A DNA stretch of 40,311 nucleotides. Source: Shewanella morhuae. GTDB lineage: Bacteria; Pseudomonadota; Gammaproteobacteria; Enterobacterales; Shewanellaceae. The notes beneath the pieces were generated by a model. The model made no database searches and was not told where the DNA came from. It saw nothing but the letters and a program-made list of their open reading frames with translations. The translations under genes were made by a program, and so were the position numbers. Numbering within the stretch: the stretch's first letter is position 1; every line of letters begins with the position of its first letter. This document shows positions 32,773 to 40,311 of this stretch, one piece after another. Where the stretch lies: assembly GCF_900156405.1 (NCBI RefSeq), contig NZ_FTNN01000019.1, positions 23,341-63,651 on the forward strand, given 5' to 3'.

Positions 32773-33922
32773 AGACTTATCAGTAGGTCAGCCGCTCAAT
32801 TACGCATTAAATAATAGCGCGGCGCCCAATGATCGTTCGAGTGAGCCTGAACTGGCCGCATTGTGGCAAACCTTATATGCCCAAGGCAAAGTCAAATCAC
32901 CTCATGCACCTGAAACGCAAGATACGCCTTGGTATATTGCCGTTATGCAAGCTTTCGCCGCTTGGATAGCCGCCTTGTTTCTACTAGGGTTTATGGCCTC
33001 ATTGTTAAACGTGGTGTTTGATCAAAATGAAGAGGATATCGCTTTAGTTGTTGGTATCGTTTATTTGGGCATAGGGCTTGGGTTTTACTTGTTGGCCAAA
33101 CCGCAAATCTTTGTGCAGCAGTTTGCTTTTGCCGTTTGTTTGAGTGGACTCTTAGGCATTGCTTGGGGATTATATAATATTTTGGGGTACGACTTTAGCC
33201 TGGCTTGGTATCTGTGTATGGCGAGCATTCTTTTGCTACTTTGGGGGTTAATTAACCATAGTTTGGCTCAGTTTGTATTTGCCTTTTGTGTCAGTGCTTG
33301 CTTTGTCGGCATTGCGGCACTGATTAACTTATTCTATCTCTGCCCGAGTGTGTTGGTGTTAATCGTCAGTTCGCTATTATTCAACCTCAATCGTTTAGGG
33401 CGACATTATCAACGCGCGCGTATGTTGCTTTATGGTTTTGCATTGATGTTGTTGGATGTTCAGCTAACACATGCCTTTAGCATGGATTATCTCTTTGACG
33501 AGTTATTCAATCCTTTACAACAAACGCTGTGGTTTAGTGTGTTGCAACTATTGATCATTTTCGTGATAGGCAGTTTTTTACTGATAAATATTTATCGTGA
33601 GCGCCAGCAATCGTTGTACTCGTTGTCGGCACTCAGCTGTTTTATCGGTTTAGTTTTAGTGAGTGGCTTATCTTTACCCATGCAGGGGTTATCTACGGCC
33701 ATCCTCTTGATTTTACTCGGTCATTATAGCAATGAATTTTGGCTAAAAAGCATGGGCATTATCGCTGCATTACTCTTTGTCAGCGGATATTATTATTCCC
33801 TCGAGACGACTTTGTTACTCAAATCCGCCTATATGATGGGCTTAGGTGCGCTACTACTGGTGGCTAGAGTGCTAATGTGGCGGTTATTTCCTGTCAATGA
33901 AAATGCCAAGGAGACTATGTGA
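32759..33922 (+). CDS. DUF4401 membrane protein
   Basis: 387 residues. About 55 hydrophilic residues open the protein (ELAALWQTLYAQGKV), then PWYIAVMQAFAAWIAALFLLGFMASLL, a signature of DUF4401, and about ten more membrane helices. The ATG lies inside the end of the DUF2157 gene, and its stop overlaps the start of the third gene. All three are therefore likely translated together. Function unknown; a membrane complex with its neighbours is inference. Confidence 0.87.
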   Translation: MDENKDLSVGQPLNYALNNSAAPNDRSSEPELAALWQTLYAQGKVKSPHAPETQDTPWYIAVMQAFAAWIAALFLLGFMASLLNVVFDQNEEDIALVVGIVYLGIGLGFYLLAKPQIFVQQFAFAVCLSGLLGIAWGLYNILGYDFSLAWYLCMASILLLLWGLINHSLAQFVFAFCVSACFVGIAALINLFYLCPSVLVLIVSSLLFNLNRLGRHYQRARMLLYGFALMLLDVQLTHAFSMDYLFDELFNPLQQTLWFSVLQLLIIFVIGSFLLINIYRERQQSLYSLSALSCFIGLVLVSGLSLPMQGLSTAILLILLGHYSNEFWLKSMGIIAALLFVSGYYYSLETTLLLKSAYMMGLGALLLVARVLMWRLFPVNENAKETM

Positions 33923-34437
33923 TGGGAAATGTGATGGCAAAGCTATCGGCTACACATAAGTGGGCGCTTGGGATTGTATTATTCACCACTGTGGCGATTC
34001 TTACGGGCGTGAATTGGCGGATTTTCAAGTTTGAACAGTTGCTTAACCATGGGCAAGTGGTGCGCTTTGCATTAGCACCCGTGGATCCACGCTCGTTAAT
34101 GCAGGGGGATTACATGGCGCTGGAATATGCAATTGCCCGCGATGTTAGCAGCGCCTTAACGCCGCAGCAAATGCAAGGCCAGTTATTGTTGGCAGTAGAT
34201 GAGCAAAAGGTGGCGCGTTTTGTAGACTTTTATACCGACCAAGCGCTCGGTAAAGATCAACTGCGGGTGCAGTTTCGTGCCCGAGGTAATCAAATCAAAC
34301 TGGCATCGAACAGCTTTTTCTTCGAAGAAGGGCAAGCCGATCATTTTAGTAGCGCTAAATACGGTGAGTTTAGGGTGAACGACAACGGTGAGTTGTTACT
34401 GGTTAAATTACTCGATGAAAAACTTCAGCCCTTATAA
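33922..34437 (+). CDS. GDYXXLXY-family membrane-anchored protein
   Basis: 171 residues with one N-terminal membrane helix (about 12-30) and a periplasmic-facing domain containing MQGDYMALEY, the motif that names the family. I prefer ATG 33922 over GTG 33919 because GGAG then sits 8 nt upstream and the TGATG stop/start overlap with DUF4401 is one base. The outward domain may act with the two multi-helix partners. No reaction is known. Confidence 0.87.
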   Translation: MGNVMAKLSATHKWALGIVLFTTVAILTGVNWRIFKFEQLLNHGQVVRFALAPVDPRSLMQGDYMALEYAIARDVSSALTPQQMQGQLLLAVDEQKVARFVDFYTDQALGKDQLRVQFRARGNQIKLASNSFFFEEGQADHFSSAKYGEFRVNDNGELLLVKLLDEKLQPL

Positions 34438-34790
34438 TCCCTAGCATACTGCTGTTATGCATTTGCGTTATTTACTCCGCTTATTTTTAACAGCAATTAA
34501 TCTTTACCATATTCATTTTTAATATCACATTTATTATCTCTGGCCGCCTTTTATATAGGGCGGTCAGTAGCTGCCATACTGCTTTATTCCTAGCTCTGCT
34601 CACTAAGCTTTGCTGCTAAATCCTACGAATAATATCCATCTTTAGTTGCAACCTAATGGCAACTAATCTGTAACCTTTATCGTCTATAGTATCGTTAGTC
34701 TTTGAAGTGGGATCGCTTTAAAGCATCTAAGCACATAAATCAGATACCAATTTCACATCAAATATTAAAACAATACATTTAGGGGTCTTA
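34438..34790. other. Intergenic region upstream of the secreted nuclease gene
   Basis: A stem CTGGCCGCC (34540-34548) with GGCGGTCAG (34559-34567) has one wobble and no T-run, so it is a weak terminator or mRNA stem. The remaining DNA is AT-rich and should hold the nuclease promoter. No gene seen. Confidence 0.5.
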
Positions 34791-37625
34791 ATGTTTAATA
34801 CTAAAACTGTACTGGCGTTAGCCATCGGCAGCGTTTGTGGGCTTGCCCATGGCGCGGATAATTTGATCATTTCAGAATACGTCGAAGGCAGCAGCAACAA
34901 TAAAGCCATCGAGCTGTATAACCCAACCGCAGGTGTTATTGATTTAAGCCAATACCAATTGCGTTTCTATTTTAATGGCAGCACCAACGTCGGCACGACC
35001 ATTGCGCTCACTGGCTCATTAGCGGCGGGGGCGACGTATGTGGTTGCCGATAATGATGCCTCTGCCGATATCCTTGCAGTGACAGATCAACAAAGTAGCG
35101 CGAGTTTCTTTAATGGTGATGATGCCATTGAACTAACTTATCAAAATCAAGTGATTGATAGTTTAGGTCAAGTCGGTGTTGATCCTGGTACCGAGTGGGG
35201 CAGTGGTGATTTATCCACGCAAGACAACACCCTGCGCCGTAATCCAGAGCAGTTGATTGCCGATCCCATTAGTGACGATGCGGTCAGCTTTAGCACTTGG
35301 CTAGGTTTTGCTAAGGATGATATTTCTGATCTCGGTAAATTCAGCGCCGGCACGCCGACCGATCCCGTCGACCCGCCACCGAGTTCTTTAGTGTGCGGTG
35401 AAGAAGCCACAGCAATTCATGCGCTTCAAGGCGCGGGTGCTGCCAGTCCTCTTAATGGTCAAACCTTAGTGGTTGAAGCGGTTGTTGTCAGTAATCAGGA
35501 AGCCGGCCTTAAGGGCATTTTTGTACAAATGGCCGATAACGAAGCTGATAACGATCCAAAAACCTCCGAAGGCGTATTTGTGTATACCGGTACTGCGCCC
35601 ACCGTGTATGTGGCGGGCGATCGTATTCGTTTACAAGCTAAAGTGACTGAATATCAAGGCCTAACAGAGTTAACTACCCTGTCTGCACACACGCTTTGCG
35701 CCACAGGGCAAGCATTACCAACGGCGGCTGTGCTGACTTTACCAATTAACAGCAGTGATGATTTTGAGCGATTTGAGGGTATGCGTGTTCGTTTTAGCCA
35801 AGATTTAGTGGTAAACGAAGTCTACAACCTTGGTCGTTACGGCGAGATTACATTAGGCAGTCAACGTCACTTTATTGGTACGCAAGTGGCTTTACCTGGC
35901 GCTGATGCGCTGGCGGTGAGCGCGGCTAACCAACGCGACAGTATTTTATTGGATGATGGTTTAACCGCGCAAAATCCTGATCCGGTGCAATTCCCTGCAC
36001 CGGGTCTGAGCGCATCAAACACAGTGCGGGTGGGCGATAAAGTGACGCAGCTTAGCGGTGTGATGCATTATGGCTTTAATCTGTATCGCATTATGCCAGT
36101 AGAGACGGTTAACTTTGTGGCGGAAAACCCACGCCCTGTCGCACCTACATTAAATGAGGGCGGTAACCTTAACGTCGCTAGTTTTAACGTGCTCAACTAC
36201 TTCAATGGTGACGGTCAAGGTGAGGGGTTCCCAACTGCGCGTGGTGCCAATACTTTGAGCGAATTTGAGCGTCAAAAGGCAAAGATTATCAGTGCGATGG
36301 TAGGTATTAGTGCTGATGTATTTGGCTTAATGGAAATCGAAAACGATGGCTTTGGCGCCAGTTCTGCCATTGCCGATTTAGTCACAGGTTTAAACACTGC
36401 AATCGGTGAGGTGCGTTACGCTTATATCGCGCCAACGGGCATGAATGCTATTGGCACCGATGCCATCACGGTCGGCTTGATTTATCGTAGCGATAAAGTC
36501 ACACCACAGGGCGCGGCGCGCATTCTATCCAGTGCCAATTCGCCATTAGATGACGACCAGCAACCGCTGTTTGATGATGGTAAAAACCGTCCTATGCTAA
36601 CTCAAGCCTTTAGTGTGAACGGCAGCGAAGAAAGTGTGGTCGTAGCGGTTAATCACCTTAAATCTAAGGGTAGTGAATGTGTGGGCGATCCTGATCTGAA
36701 TGATGGTCAAGGTAACTGTAATATCACTCGTACCCGCGCGGCAGCGGCAGCAGGCCAATGGATTAGCGAGCAATATCCAGATCAAGGCGTATTGCTAATT
36801 GGTGATTTGAACGCTTATGCGAAGGAAGACCCATTAACGGCATTAGCTAATGCAGGCTTTAGCGAGCTGTTTGCCAAACTTCAAAAGCCGAACCCTTATT
36901 CCTATGTGTTCTCGGCTGAATCGGGTCAGCTAGATCATGCTTTAGCAAACGCTGCCTTGTTAGATAAAGTGGTGGATGTGACGCAGTGGCATATCAATAC
37001 CGATGAGCCACTCATACTGGATTACAACGAAGAGTTTAAGACGCCGGCTCAAATCCAAGACTTATTTGCCACGGATGCATATCGCTCATCGGATCACGAT
37101 CCTGTGGTGATTTCACTCTTGCTTGAAGCGGAAAACATCGCGCCAGTAGCCAGTTTCACTCAAGTAGTGAATGGGGCTGCGGTGCAACTGACACCCACTT
37201 CAACCGACAGCGATGGACAGATTGTATCAGCCCAGTGGAACTTTGGTGACAACACAGTGGCAATGGGTGAGGTAGTGACTCACAGTTACAGCCAAAGCGG
37301 TGAGTATCTGGTCACGCTAACAGTGACGGATAATGACGGCCTAACCCATAGCACGTCGCAAGCGGTGACTGTGGTTGTTGAAGAGGTGAAACAACCGCCT
37401 GTTGCGCAAATTCAGCGTATCAATTTATTGCTTGTCGATATGTTTATCTCGACTAGCTATGATACCGATGGCGTGATCAAGCAACATAAATGGACGTTCG
37501 ACAATGGCACCCGTGCTAACGGTCAAGTGGTATTGCGCCTTGCCCGCCGTGGACAACATACTGTTGAACTCACCGTTAAAGATAATGACAAGTTAACGGA
37601 TACTACGACGCTGACGTATCGTTAA
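34791..37625 (+). CDS. Extracellular nuclease, ExeM/ExeS type (LTD, EEP and PKD domains)
   Basis: 944 residues, secreted. Signal peptide about 1-21 (CGLAHG). A lamin-tail domain follows (ISEYVEGSSNNKAIELYN, about 22-135), then an OB-fold region (about 205-315), the endonuclease/exonuclease/phosphatase domain (about 460-780) and two C-terminal PKD domains (about 785-865 and 870-944). EEP catalytic residues are visible in ASFNVLNYF, LMEIEND, VAVNHLKSKG, IGDLNAYA and SSDHDPVV. Such enzymes degrade extracellular DNA for phosphorus or biofilm release. S. oneidensis ExeM ends in a GlyGly-CTERM anchor. None is present here, which favours the ExeS-like branch, but the symbol is left open. AGGGG precedes the ATG. 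Confidence 0.9.
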   Translation: MFNTKTVLALAIGSVCGLAHGADNLIISEYVEGSSNNKAIELYNPTAGVIDLSQYQLRFYFNGSTNVGTTIALTGSLAAGATYVVADNDASADILAVTDQQSSASFFNGDDAIELTYQNQVIDSLGQVGVDPGTEWGSGDLSTQDNTLRRNPEQLIADPISDDAVSFSTWLGFAKDDISDLGKFSAGTPTDPVDPPPSSLVCGEEATAIHALQGAGAASPLNGQTLVVEAVVVSNQEAGLKGIFVQMADNEADNDPKTSEGVFVYTGTAPTVYVAGDRIRLQAKVTEYQGLTELTTLSAHTLCATGQALPTAAVLTLPINSSDDFERFEGMRVRFSQDLVVNEVYNLGRYGEITLGSQRHFIGTQVALPGADALAVSAANQRDSILLDDGLTAQNPDPVQFPAPGLSASNTVRVGDKVTQLSGVMHYGFNLYRIMPVETVNFVAENPRPVAPTLNEGGNLNVASFNVLNYFNGDGQGEGFPTARGANTLSEFERQKAKIISAMVGISADVFGLMEIENDGFGASSAIADLVTGLNTAIGEVRYAYIAPTGMNAIGTDAITVGLIYRSDKVTPQGAARILSSANSPLDDDQQPLFDDGKNRPMLTQAFSVNGSEESVVVAVNHLKSKGSECVGDPDLNDGQGNCNITRTRAAAAAGQWISEQYPDQGVLLIGDLNAYAKEDPLTALANAGFSELFAKLQKPNPYSYVFSAESGQLDHALANAALLDKVVDVTQWHINTDEPLILDYNEEFKTPAQIQDLFATDAYRSSDHDPVVISLLLEAENIAPVASFTQVVNGAAVQLTPTSTDSDGQIVSAQWNFGDNTVAMGEVVTHSYSQSGEYLVTLTVTDNDGLTHSTSQAVTVVVEEVKQPPVAQIQRINLLLVDMFISTSYDTDGVIKQHKWTFDNGTRANGQVVLRLARRGQHTVELTVKDNDKLTDTTTLTYR

Positions 37626-37662
37626 GTCAGTCTTTGTATTCCGTTGATTTTTAAGTCACGTC

Positions 37663-37690
37663 AAGCCCGCAGCCGCGGGCTTTTCTTTTT
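37663..37690 (+). terminator. Rho-independent terminator of the nuclease gene
   Basis: AAGCCCGC (37663-37670) pairs with GCGGGCTT (37675-37682) around AGCC, followed by TTCTTTTT. Confidence 0.85.
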
Positions 37691-38078
37691 GGCTAAAAGC
37701 AAGAGAACGTTGTCGTCAGTTGTGCTGTATTCATTGCCATTGTTTCCCCAGTGACGCGCCGTCTATTTATTTAACAAGAAGCCTCCCTGAGGGCTCTAAT
37801 AAAATATCCCTGTTTTAGAAGGTCACTGGTGCAACAATGCCTATTTTAACTAACCCTTCTGCTGTTTGTTTAGCTAAAAAGCTATTGCGCCAAAGCAAGA
37901 TAACTTTATCGTCAGTTGTGCAGTATGAATTGTCATTGCTTCCCCAGTGACCCGCCGTAAATATATCCCTATAGGCTCGACGGCGGCATCCATGCCGCCA
38001 ACGGTCACTGGTACAACAATGCCAATCCTCACTAACCCTATCGCTGTTCGATTAGCTAAAAAGCTATTGCCCCAAAGT
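37691..38078. repeat. Two tandem palindromic repeat units of about 190 bp
   Basis: Unit 1 (37691-37870) and unit 2 (37871-38052) are direct copies, and a third partial start (TTAGCTAAAAAGCTATTG) lies at 38052. Each unit holds an inverted repeat CCAGTGAC/GTCACTGG (37748-37755 with 37822-37829; 37944-37951 with 38004-38011), extended by ATTGTT/AACAAT in unit 1. The arms are conserved, but the interiors differ. Unit 2 contains the hairpin GGCGGCATCCATGCCGCC, and unit 1 contains AGCCTCCCTGAGGGCT instead. An open frame across unit 2 (37947-38201) is not credible as a gene. Confidence 0.8.
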
Positions 38079-38117
38079 GTGTTTCGTAGTTTGAATGCTT
38101 TAATCAAAATCAAAGTC

Positions 38118-38400
38118 GTGGGGCTTCACCCCACACCCGACCAAAGAGGACTGCTCGTCCTATCCTCCTTGGATGCTCCAAGACGCCCCCAAGGGAGTTG
38201 AAAGCCCCTTGCGCTCATTGATAAATTTGCTATCGCTTCCGAAGGATGCGTCCCTGCACCTGCGAAAGCTAGTCGGTCATCCATGACCGAACTCACGCAC
38301 TCTTTATTAAATCAAGAGCTCTATTCGCCCTGCGGCAACTCCGAGGGGAGGTGTATTCCTTGGAGTTTTGAGTCGTTAGATAGCGATTCATCAGCAAAAA
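38118..38400. repeat. Hairpin-rich non-coding region
   Basis: Consecutive small palindromes: GTGGGG/CCCCAC (38118-38134), AGGAC/GTCCT (38147-38161), CTTGG/CCAAG (38168-38182), CGGTCAT/ATGACCG (38274-38289) and AACTCCGAGG/CCTTGGAGTT (near 38337-38367). No gene. It looks like a dispersed chromosomal repeat of the genus or a structured transcript. 38401-38535 shows nothing clear. Confidence 0.55.
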
Positions 38401-38535
38401 ATAAGTGCTAAGAATGAGAAAGCTAAAACGATATCAAGTGATTAGCCTCCAAACTGTATAAAAGATAGCTACCGCAAAAAAGCGAATTCCTATAGCATCA
38501 TTTATACCAATAGACATGGATGTGGCAGCGGCCAA

Positions 38536-38595
38536 GTCCAACAAGCGATTTATTCCCTGCAAACAGCGCAGCGCATAAATACTAAGACGTTAAGA
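38536..38595 (+). other. attC-like inverted repeat before the orphan membrane protein
   Basis: GTCCAAC (38536-38542, fits RYYYAAC) and GTTAAGA (38589-38595, near GTTRRRY) bracket an inner ATTTAT/ATAAAT and CTGC/GCAG stem. The total of 60 bp is in the range of integron attC sites. The R'/R'' pairing itself is poor. Tentative. Confidence 0.25.
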
Positions 38596-38615
38596 GTCCA
38601 AACTAATAGGAATCT

Positions 38616-39377
38616 ATGAGCACAAAAATTAACCTCTCATTAGTTGTATACGGACTAGTTTTATTCTCAGGCATTTCCTATCTTTGGGGTTTTTGGATAA
38701 AGTTTGACATCAATATCCTTTCCTACGTTGCTCTAACCGAGATAGTAAAAGCCTCTGTTTATCCAGCTCTTCCTGCTATAGGTATCCTTGCTGCTTATTC
38801 TGCAATGGATGGAGTCAACTCAATGTCTAAGAAACAACATGATGAGTATATGGAAGCTGGCGGTATATTTAAGGGGTTCACTTATGTTCTTAAGTTTTAC
38901 TGTATTTCAATGATGCTGCTGAGCTTGGGTAGCTCTGTATATACAGCGATAACTGAAACAGGGTACATGCGATTAAGAGGTCTTTATCCACTAGTATCTC
39001 TAATCCTGTTTTTATACATAATCTTCAGCAATAAGTATTTACTTAACTTACCGGTTAATTTAAGGGTATTTGTAGTTTCCATATTTTGTTTTTTACCTAC
39101 AGTGGCATTCGCAAAAGGGTATACCAATGGCGAAAGTGCAATGGATCATAATGCGATAGGTTACTATGTGGTTAGCAGTGGGTATTGCTCATCAACTGAA
39201 GGAGAGAAATTTCGCTACATCGGTGTTTTAGGAAGTAGACTTTTTAGCATATCTTCAAAGGATAATAGTATCTGTATTTCAAAGTCTGAAGATTTTAAAT
39301 TGGTAAGCTACAACGAACTAACTCTTAATAAGCAGCTCAACATGGATGCTGTAAAAACCGCAGCGCCTGTTAGTTGA
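38616..39377 (+). CDS. Orphan multi-pass membrane protein of unknown function
   Basis: 253 residues with no recognised family. There are about five membrane helices (roughly 7-27, 45-62, 88-112, 124-142 and 148-165), a short acidic/lysine loop between helices 2 and 3, and a C-terminal soluble part of about 85 residues with two cysteines (SGYCSSTEGE and NSICIS) and an ending rich in Asn and Ala. The gene looks more AT-rich than its neighbours and lies between repeat DNA and an IS element, which suggests horizontal gain. The start ATG has AGGAA 6-7 nt upstream. The stop lies within an inverted repeat (39337-39379). Confidence 0.75.
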   Translation: MSTKINLSLVVYGLVLFSGISYLWGFWIKFDINILSYVALTEIVKASVYPALPAIGILAAYSAMDGVNSMSKKQHDEYMEAGGIFKGFTYVLKFYCISMMLLSLGSSVYTAITETGYMRLRGLYPLVSLILFLYIIFSNKYLLNLPVNLRVFVVSIFCFLPTVAFAKGYTNGESAMDHNAIGYYVVSSGYCSSTEGEKFRYIGVLGSRLFSISSKDNSICISKSEDFKLVSYNELTLNKQLNMDAVKTAAPVS

Positions 39378-39379
39378 GC
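39337..39379 (+). other. attC-like inverted repeat at the end of the membrane-protein gene
   Basis: GCTCAAC (39337-39343) and GTTGAGC (39373-39379) are perfect complements and fit the attC consensus cores RYYYAAC and GTTRRRY. An inner GCTG/CAGC stem lies between. At 43 bp it is shorter than typical attC sites, so a plain hairpin is also possible. Confidence 0.3.
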
Positions 39380-39401
39380 GTTAAAAGTACAGGGAGTAAT
39401 C

Positions 39402-39476
39402 ATGTATACCGGATATTGGATTGATGATGGGCATATTTATGGTCCCTCCAAAACACTAACTTGGCTTAATAAATAG
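39402..39476 (+). CDS. Small ORF (24 codons) coupled to the KTSC gene
   Basis: ATG 39402 has AGGGAG 5 nt upstream and reads MYTGYWIDDGHIYGPS and eight further residues to TAG 39476. The stop codon is part of TAGGAG, which serves as SD for the next ATG (39486), so the two frames look coupled. The Gly/Tyr/Trp-rich peptide has no signal or membrane helix. It could be a real small protein or a leader ORF. No function can be assigned. Confidence 0.5.
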   Translation: MYTGYWIDDGHIYGPSKTLTWLNK

Positions 39477-39485
39477 GAGTTCAAA

Positions 39486-39749
39486 ATGACTGATTGGATA
39501 AACGTTAGATCTACGGCAATTCGTCGTATTGGGTATGACTCAGCTTCAATGCGTATGTATATTGATTTTGAGGATAGTGATCCGGTCTATACGTTTTGCA
39601 GAGTCCCCGAACAAGTATTTAAAGAGTTTGCTAATGCACGTTCAGTTGGCCAGTACTATCACTGTAGTGGTCAACTAAATTTGGCCACGGCTTTAGAATC
39701 TTCCCAAAATCTTCGCTCTGATTCATTTGGGCTTAATCCTGCATTATAA
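39486..39749 (+). CDS. KTSC-domain protein, 3' end replaced by an IS
   Basis: A small protein with a KTSC domain, a short domain of unknown biochemical role often found alone or fused to nucleic-acid-related proteins. VRSTAIRRIGYDSASMRMYIDFED, then VYTFCRVPEQVFKEFANARSVGQYYH matches the family through residue 59. From 39663 the frame runs into the end of an IS3-type element and picks up about 28 foreign residues before TAA. The native gene was probably only slightly longer than 60 codons, so function may or may not be lost. GGAG lies 7 nt upstream. Confidence 0.75.
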   Translation: MTDWINVRSTAIRRIGYDSASMRMYIDFEDSDPVYTFCRVPEQVFKEFANARSVGQYYHCSGQLNLATALESSQNLRSDSFGLNPAL

Positions 39750-40311
39750 TGATGTGGCCTGACTTGGCTGTAATAGCCAATAATATAATTAGTCACATCC
39801 TGTTTAGCTTCAACAAAACTCTTATAGCCTTGCGTTGGCACCCATTCTGTTTTTAAACTCCTGAAAAATCGCTCCATTGGCGCATTATCCCAGCAGTTAC
39901 CTCGACGACTCATGCTCTGGGTGATTTGATATTTCCACAGCCGTTGACGGTATTTAAGGCTAGTGTAATGGCTGCCTTGGTCTGAGTGAAATATCAGGTT
40001 TTTAGGCTTACTCCGTGATTCAAATGCCATTTCCAGTGCTTTCACCGTTAACTCAGTATCTGGTGAAAATGACATTGCCCAACCCACCGCTTTTCTCGAA
40101 AATAAGTCCAGCACAACAGCTAAATAACACCAGCGATTACCCGCCCAAATGTAAGTGACATCGCCACACCAGACGGTGTTTGGTTCAACCACTGCAAATT
40201 GTCGTTCGAGTATATTGGGGATAGCGACATGCTCCTTCCCTGCCTTCTTGTAGTGATGTTTCGGTTGTTGGCAACTGACTAATCCTAGCTTTTTCATTAG
40301 CTTAGTTGCCC
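39663..40311 (-). mobile_element. IS3-family insertion sequence (partial, runs off the window)
   Basis: The element begins with TGTAGTGGTCAACTAAATTT (39663 on), a terminal inverted repeat starting TG as in IS3-family elements. The transposase stop (TGA) lies inside it. Only the transposase-3' side is present. The other end and the target duplication are outside the window. Confidence 0.85.
39671..40311 (-). CDS. IS3-family transposase OrfB (partial)
   Basis: The C-terminal part of a DDE integrase-core transposase, at least 208 residues, with the frame still open at the window edge (…ATKL before the first Met at 40297). Catalytic residues: Asp in CGDVTYI, Asp in HSDQGSHYTS, and Glu in CWDNAPMERFFRSLKTEW with the conserved K seven residues after the Glu. 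The helix-turn-helix OrfA and the N-terminus of OrfB are not in the window. It appears intact in the visible portion, so the element may still be active. Confidence 0.93.
   Translation of the reverse strand, partial: ATKLMKKLGLVSCQQPKHHYKKAGKEHVAIPNILERQFAVVEPNTVWCGDVTYIWAGNRWCYLAVVLDLFSRKAVGWAMSFSPDTELTVKALEMAFESRSKPKNLIFHSDQGSHYTSLKYRQRLWKYQITQSMSRRGNCWDNAPMERFFRSLKTEWVPTQGYKSFVEAKQDVTNYIIGYYSQVRPHHYNAGLSPNESERRFWEDSKAVAKFS

Noticed and set aside
34540..34567. Terminator after the GDYXXLXY gene
   Set aside because: The stem is good, but it lies 100 bases after the stop and lacks a T-run. It is noted only as a hairpin.
37947..38201. 84-codon frame across palindromic unit 2
   Set aside because: It runs through two hairpins and repeat DNA, has no SD, and its product has no plausible fold. 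Similar frames arise from the repeat itself.
37691..38400. CRISPR array
   Set aside because: There are only two long units, with no short regularly spaced repeats and no cas genes.

Overview
The window reads as chromosomal DNA of a Shewanella species (Alteromonadales). The strongest marker is a small tetraheme periplasmic cytochrome c (cctA/STC) whose mature part has the 91-residue length and four CXXCH motifs I remember for the S. oneidensis protein. It lies next to a cytochrome b561-type gene and a LuxR-type regulator. Other gamma-proteobacterial gene pairs agree: perM divergent from bepA, a yfgD-like arsC near bepA, and hinT followed at a short distance by ycfL. The species cannot be fixed from sequence alone.

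Layout. 1-281: a nested inverted-repeat (MITE-like) element. 436-9265: mostly minus-strand envelope genes, namely an OpgG-family glucan protein, pepE, the plus-strand heat-shock protease htpX, a large lipoprotein with an HExxH motif, DUF2069, a YfgD-type ArsC and the periplasmic protease BepA. 9381-10914: TusA-like protein and PerM. 11419-13550: cctA, cytochrome b561 and a LuxR-type regulator. 13655-19814: M61 peptidase, hinT with an overlapping double-hotdog protein, ycfL, then deoD with tsgA. 19876-20556: YeiL-like Crp/Fnr regulator.

20746-25467 is the most coherent system. A promoter-like site and a TPP riboswitch precede a TonB-dependent outer-membrane receptor, a small YkoF/MTH1187-like thiamine-binding protein, a PnuT-type inner-membrane transporter and a ThiK-like kinase. 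This is a complete outer membrane-to-cytosol thiamine salvage route. The riboswitch shows a readable SD-sequestering switch with a competing 8-bp pairing.

25598-34437 holds mixed single genes (lipoprotein, nitroreductase, three GNAT acetyltransferases, 2OG-Fe(II) oxygenase, secreted protein, periplasmic solute-binding protein) and an overlapping trio of DUF2157, DUF4401 and GDYXXLXY proteins. 34791-37625 encodes a large secreted nuclease of the ExeM/ExeS type.

37691-40311 is an accessory zone. It has two tandem palindromic repeat units, a run of small hairpins, an orphan membrane protein flanked by attC-like inverted repeats, a 24-codon small ORF coupled to a KTSC-domain gene, and an IS3-family element that interrupts the KTSC gene and runs out of the window. 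No tRNA, rRNA, CRISPR array or prophage was seen.
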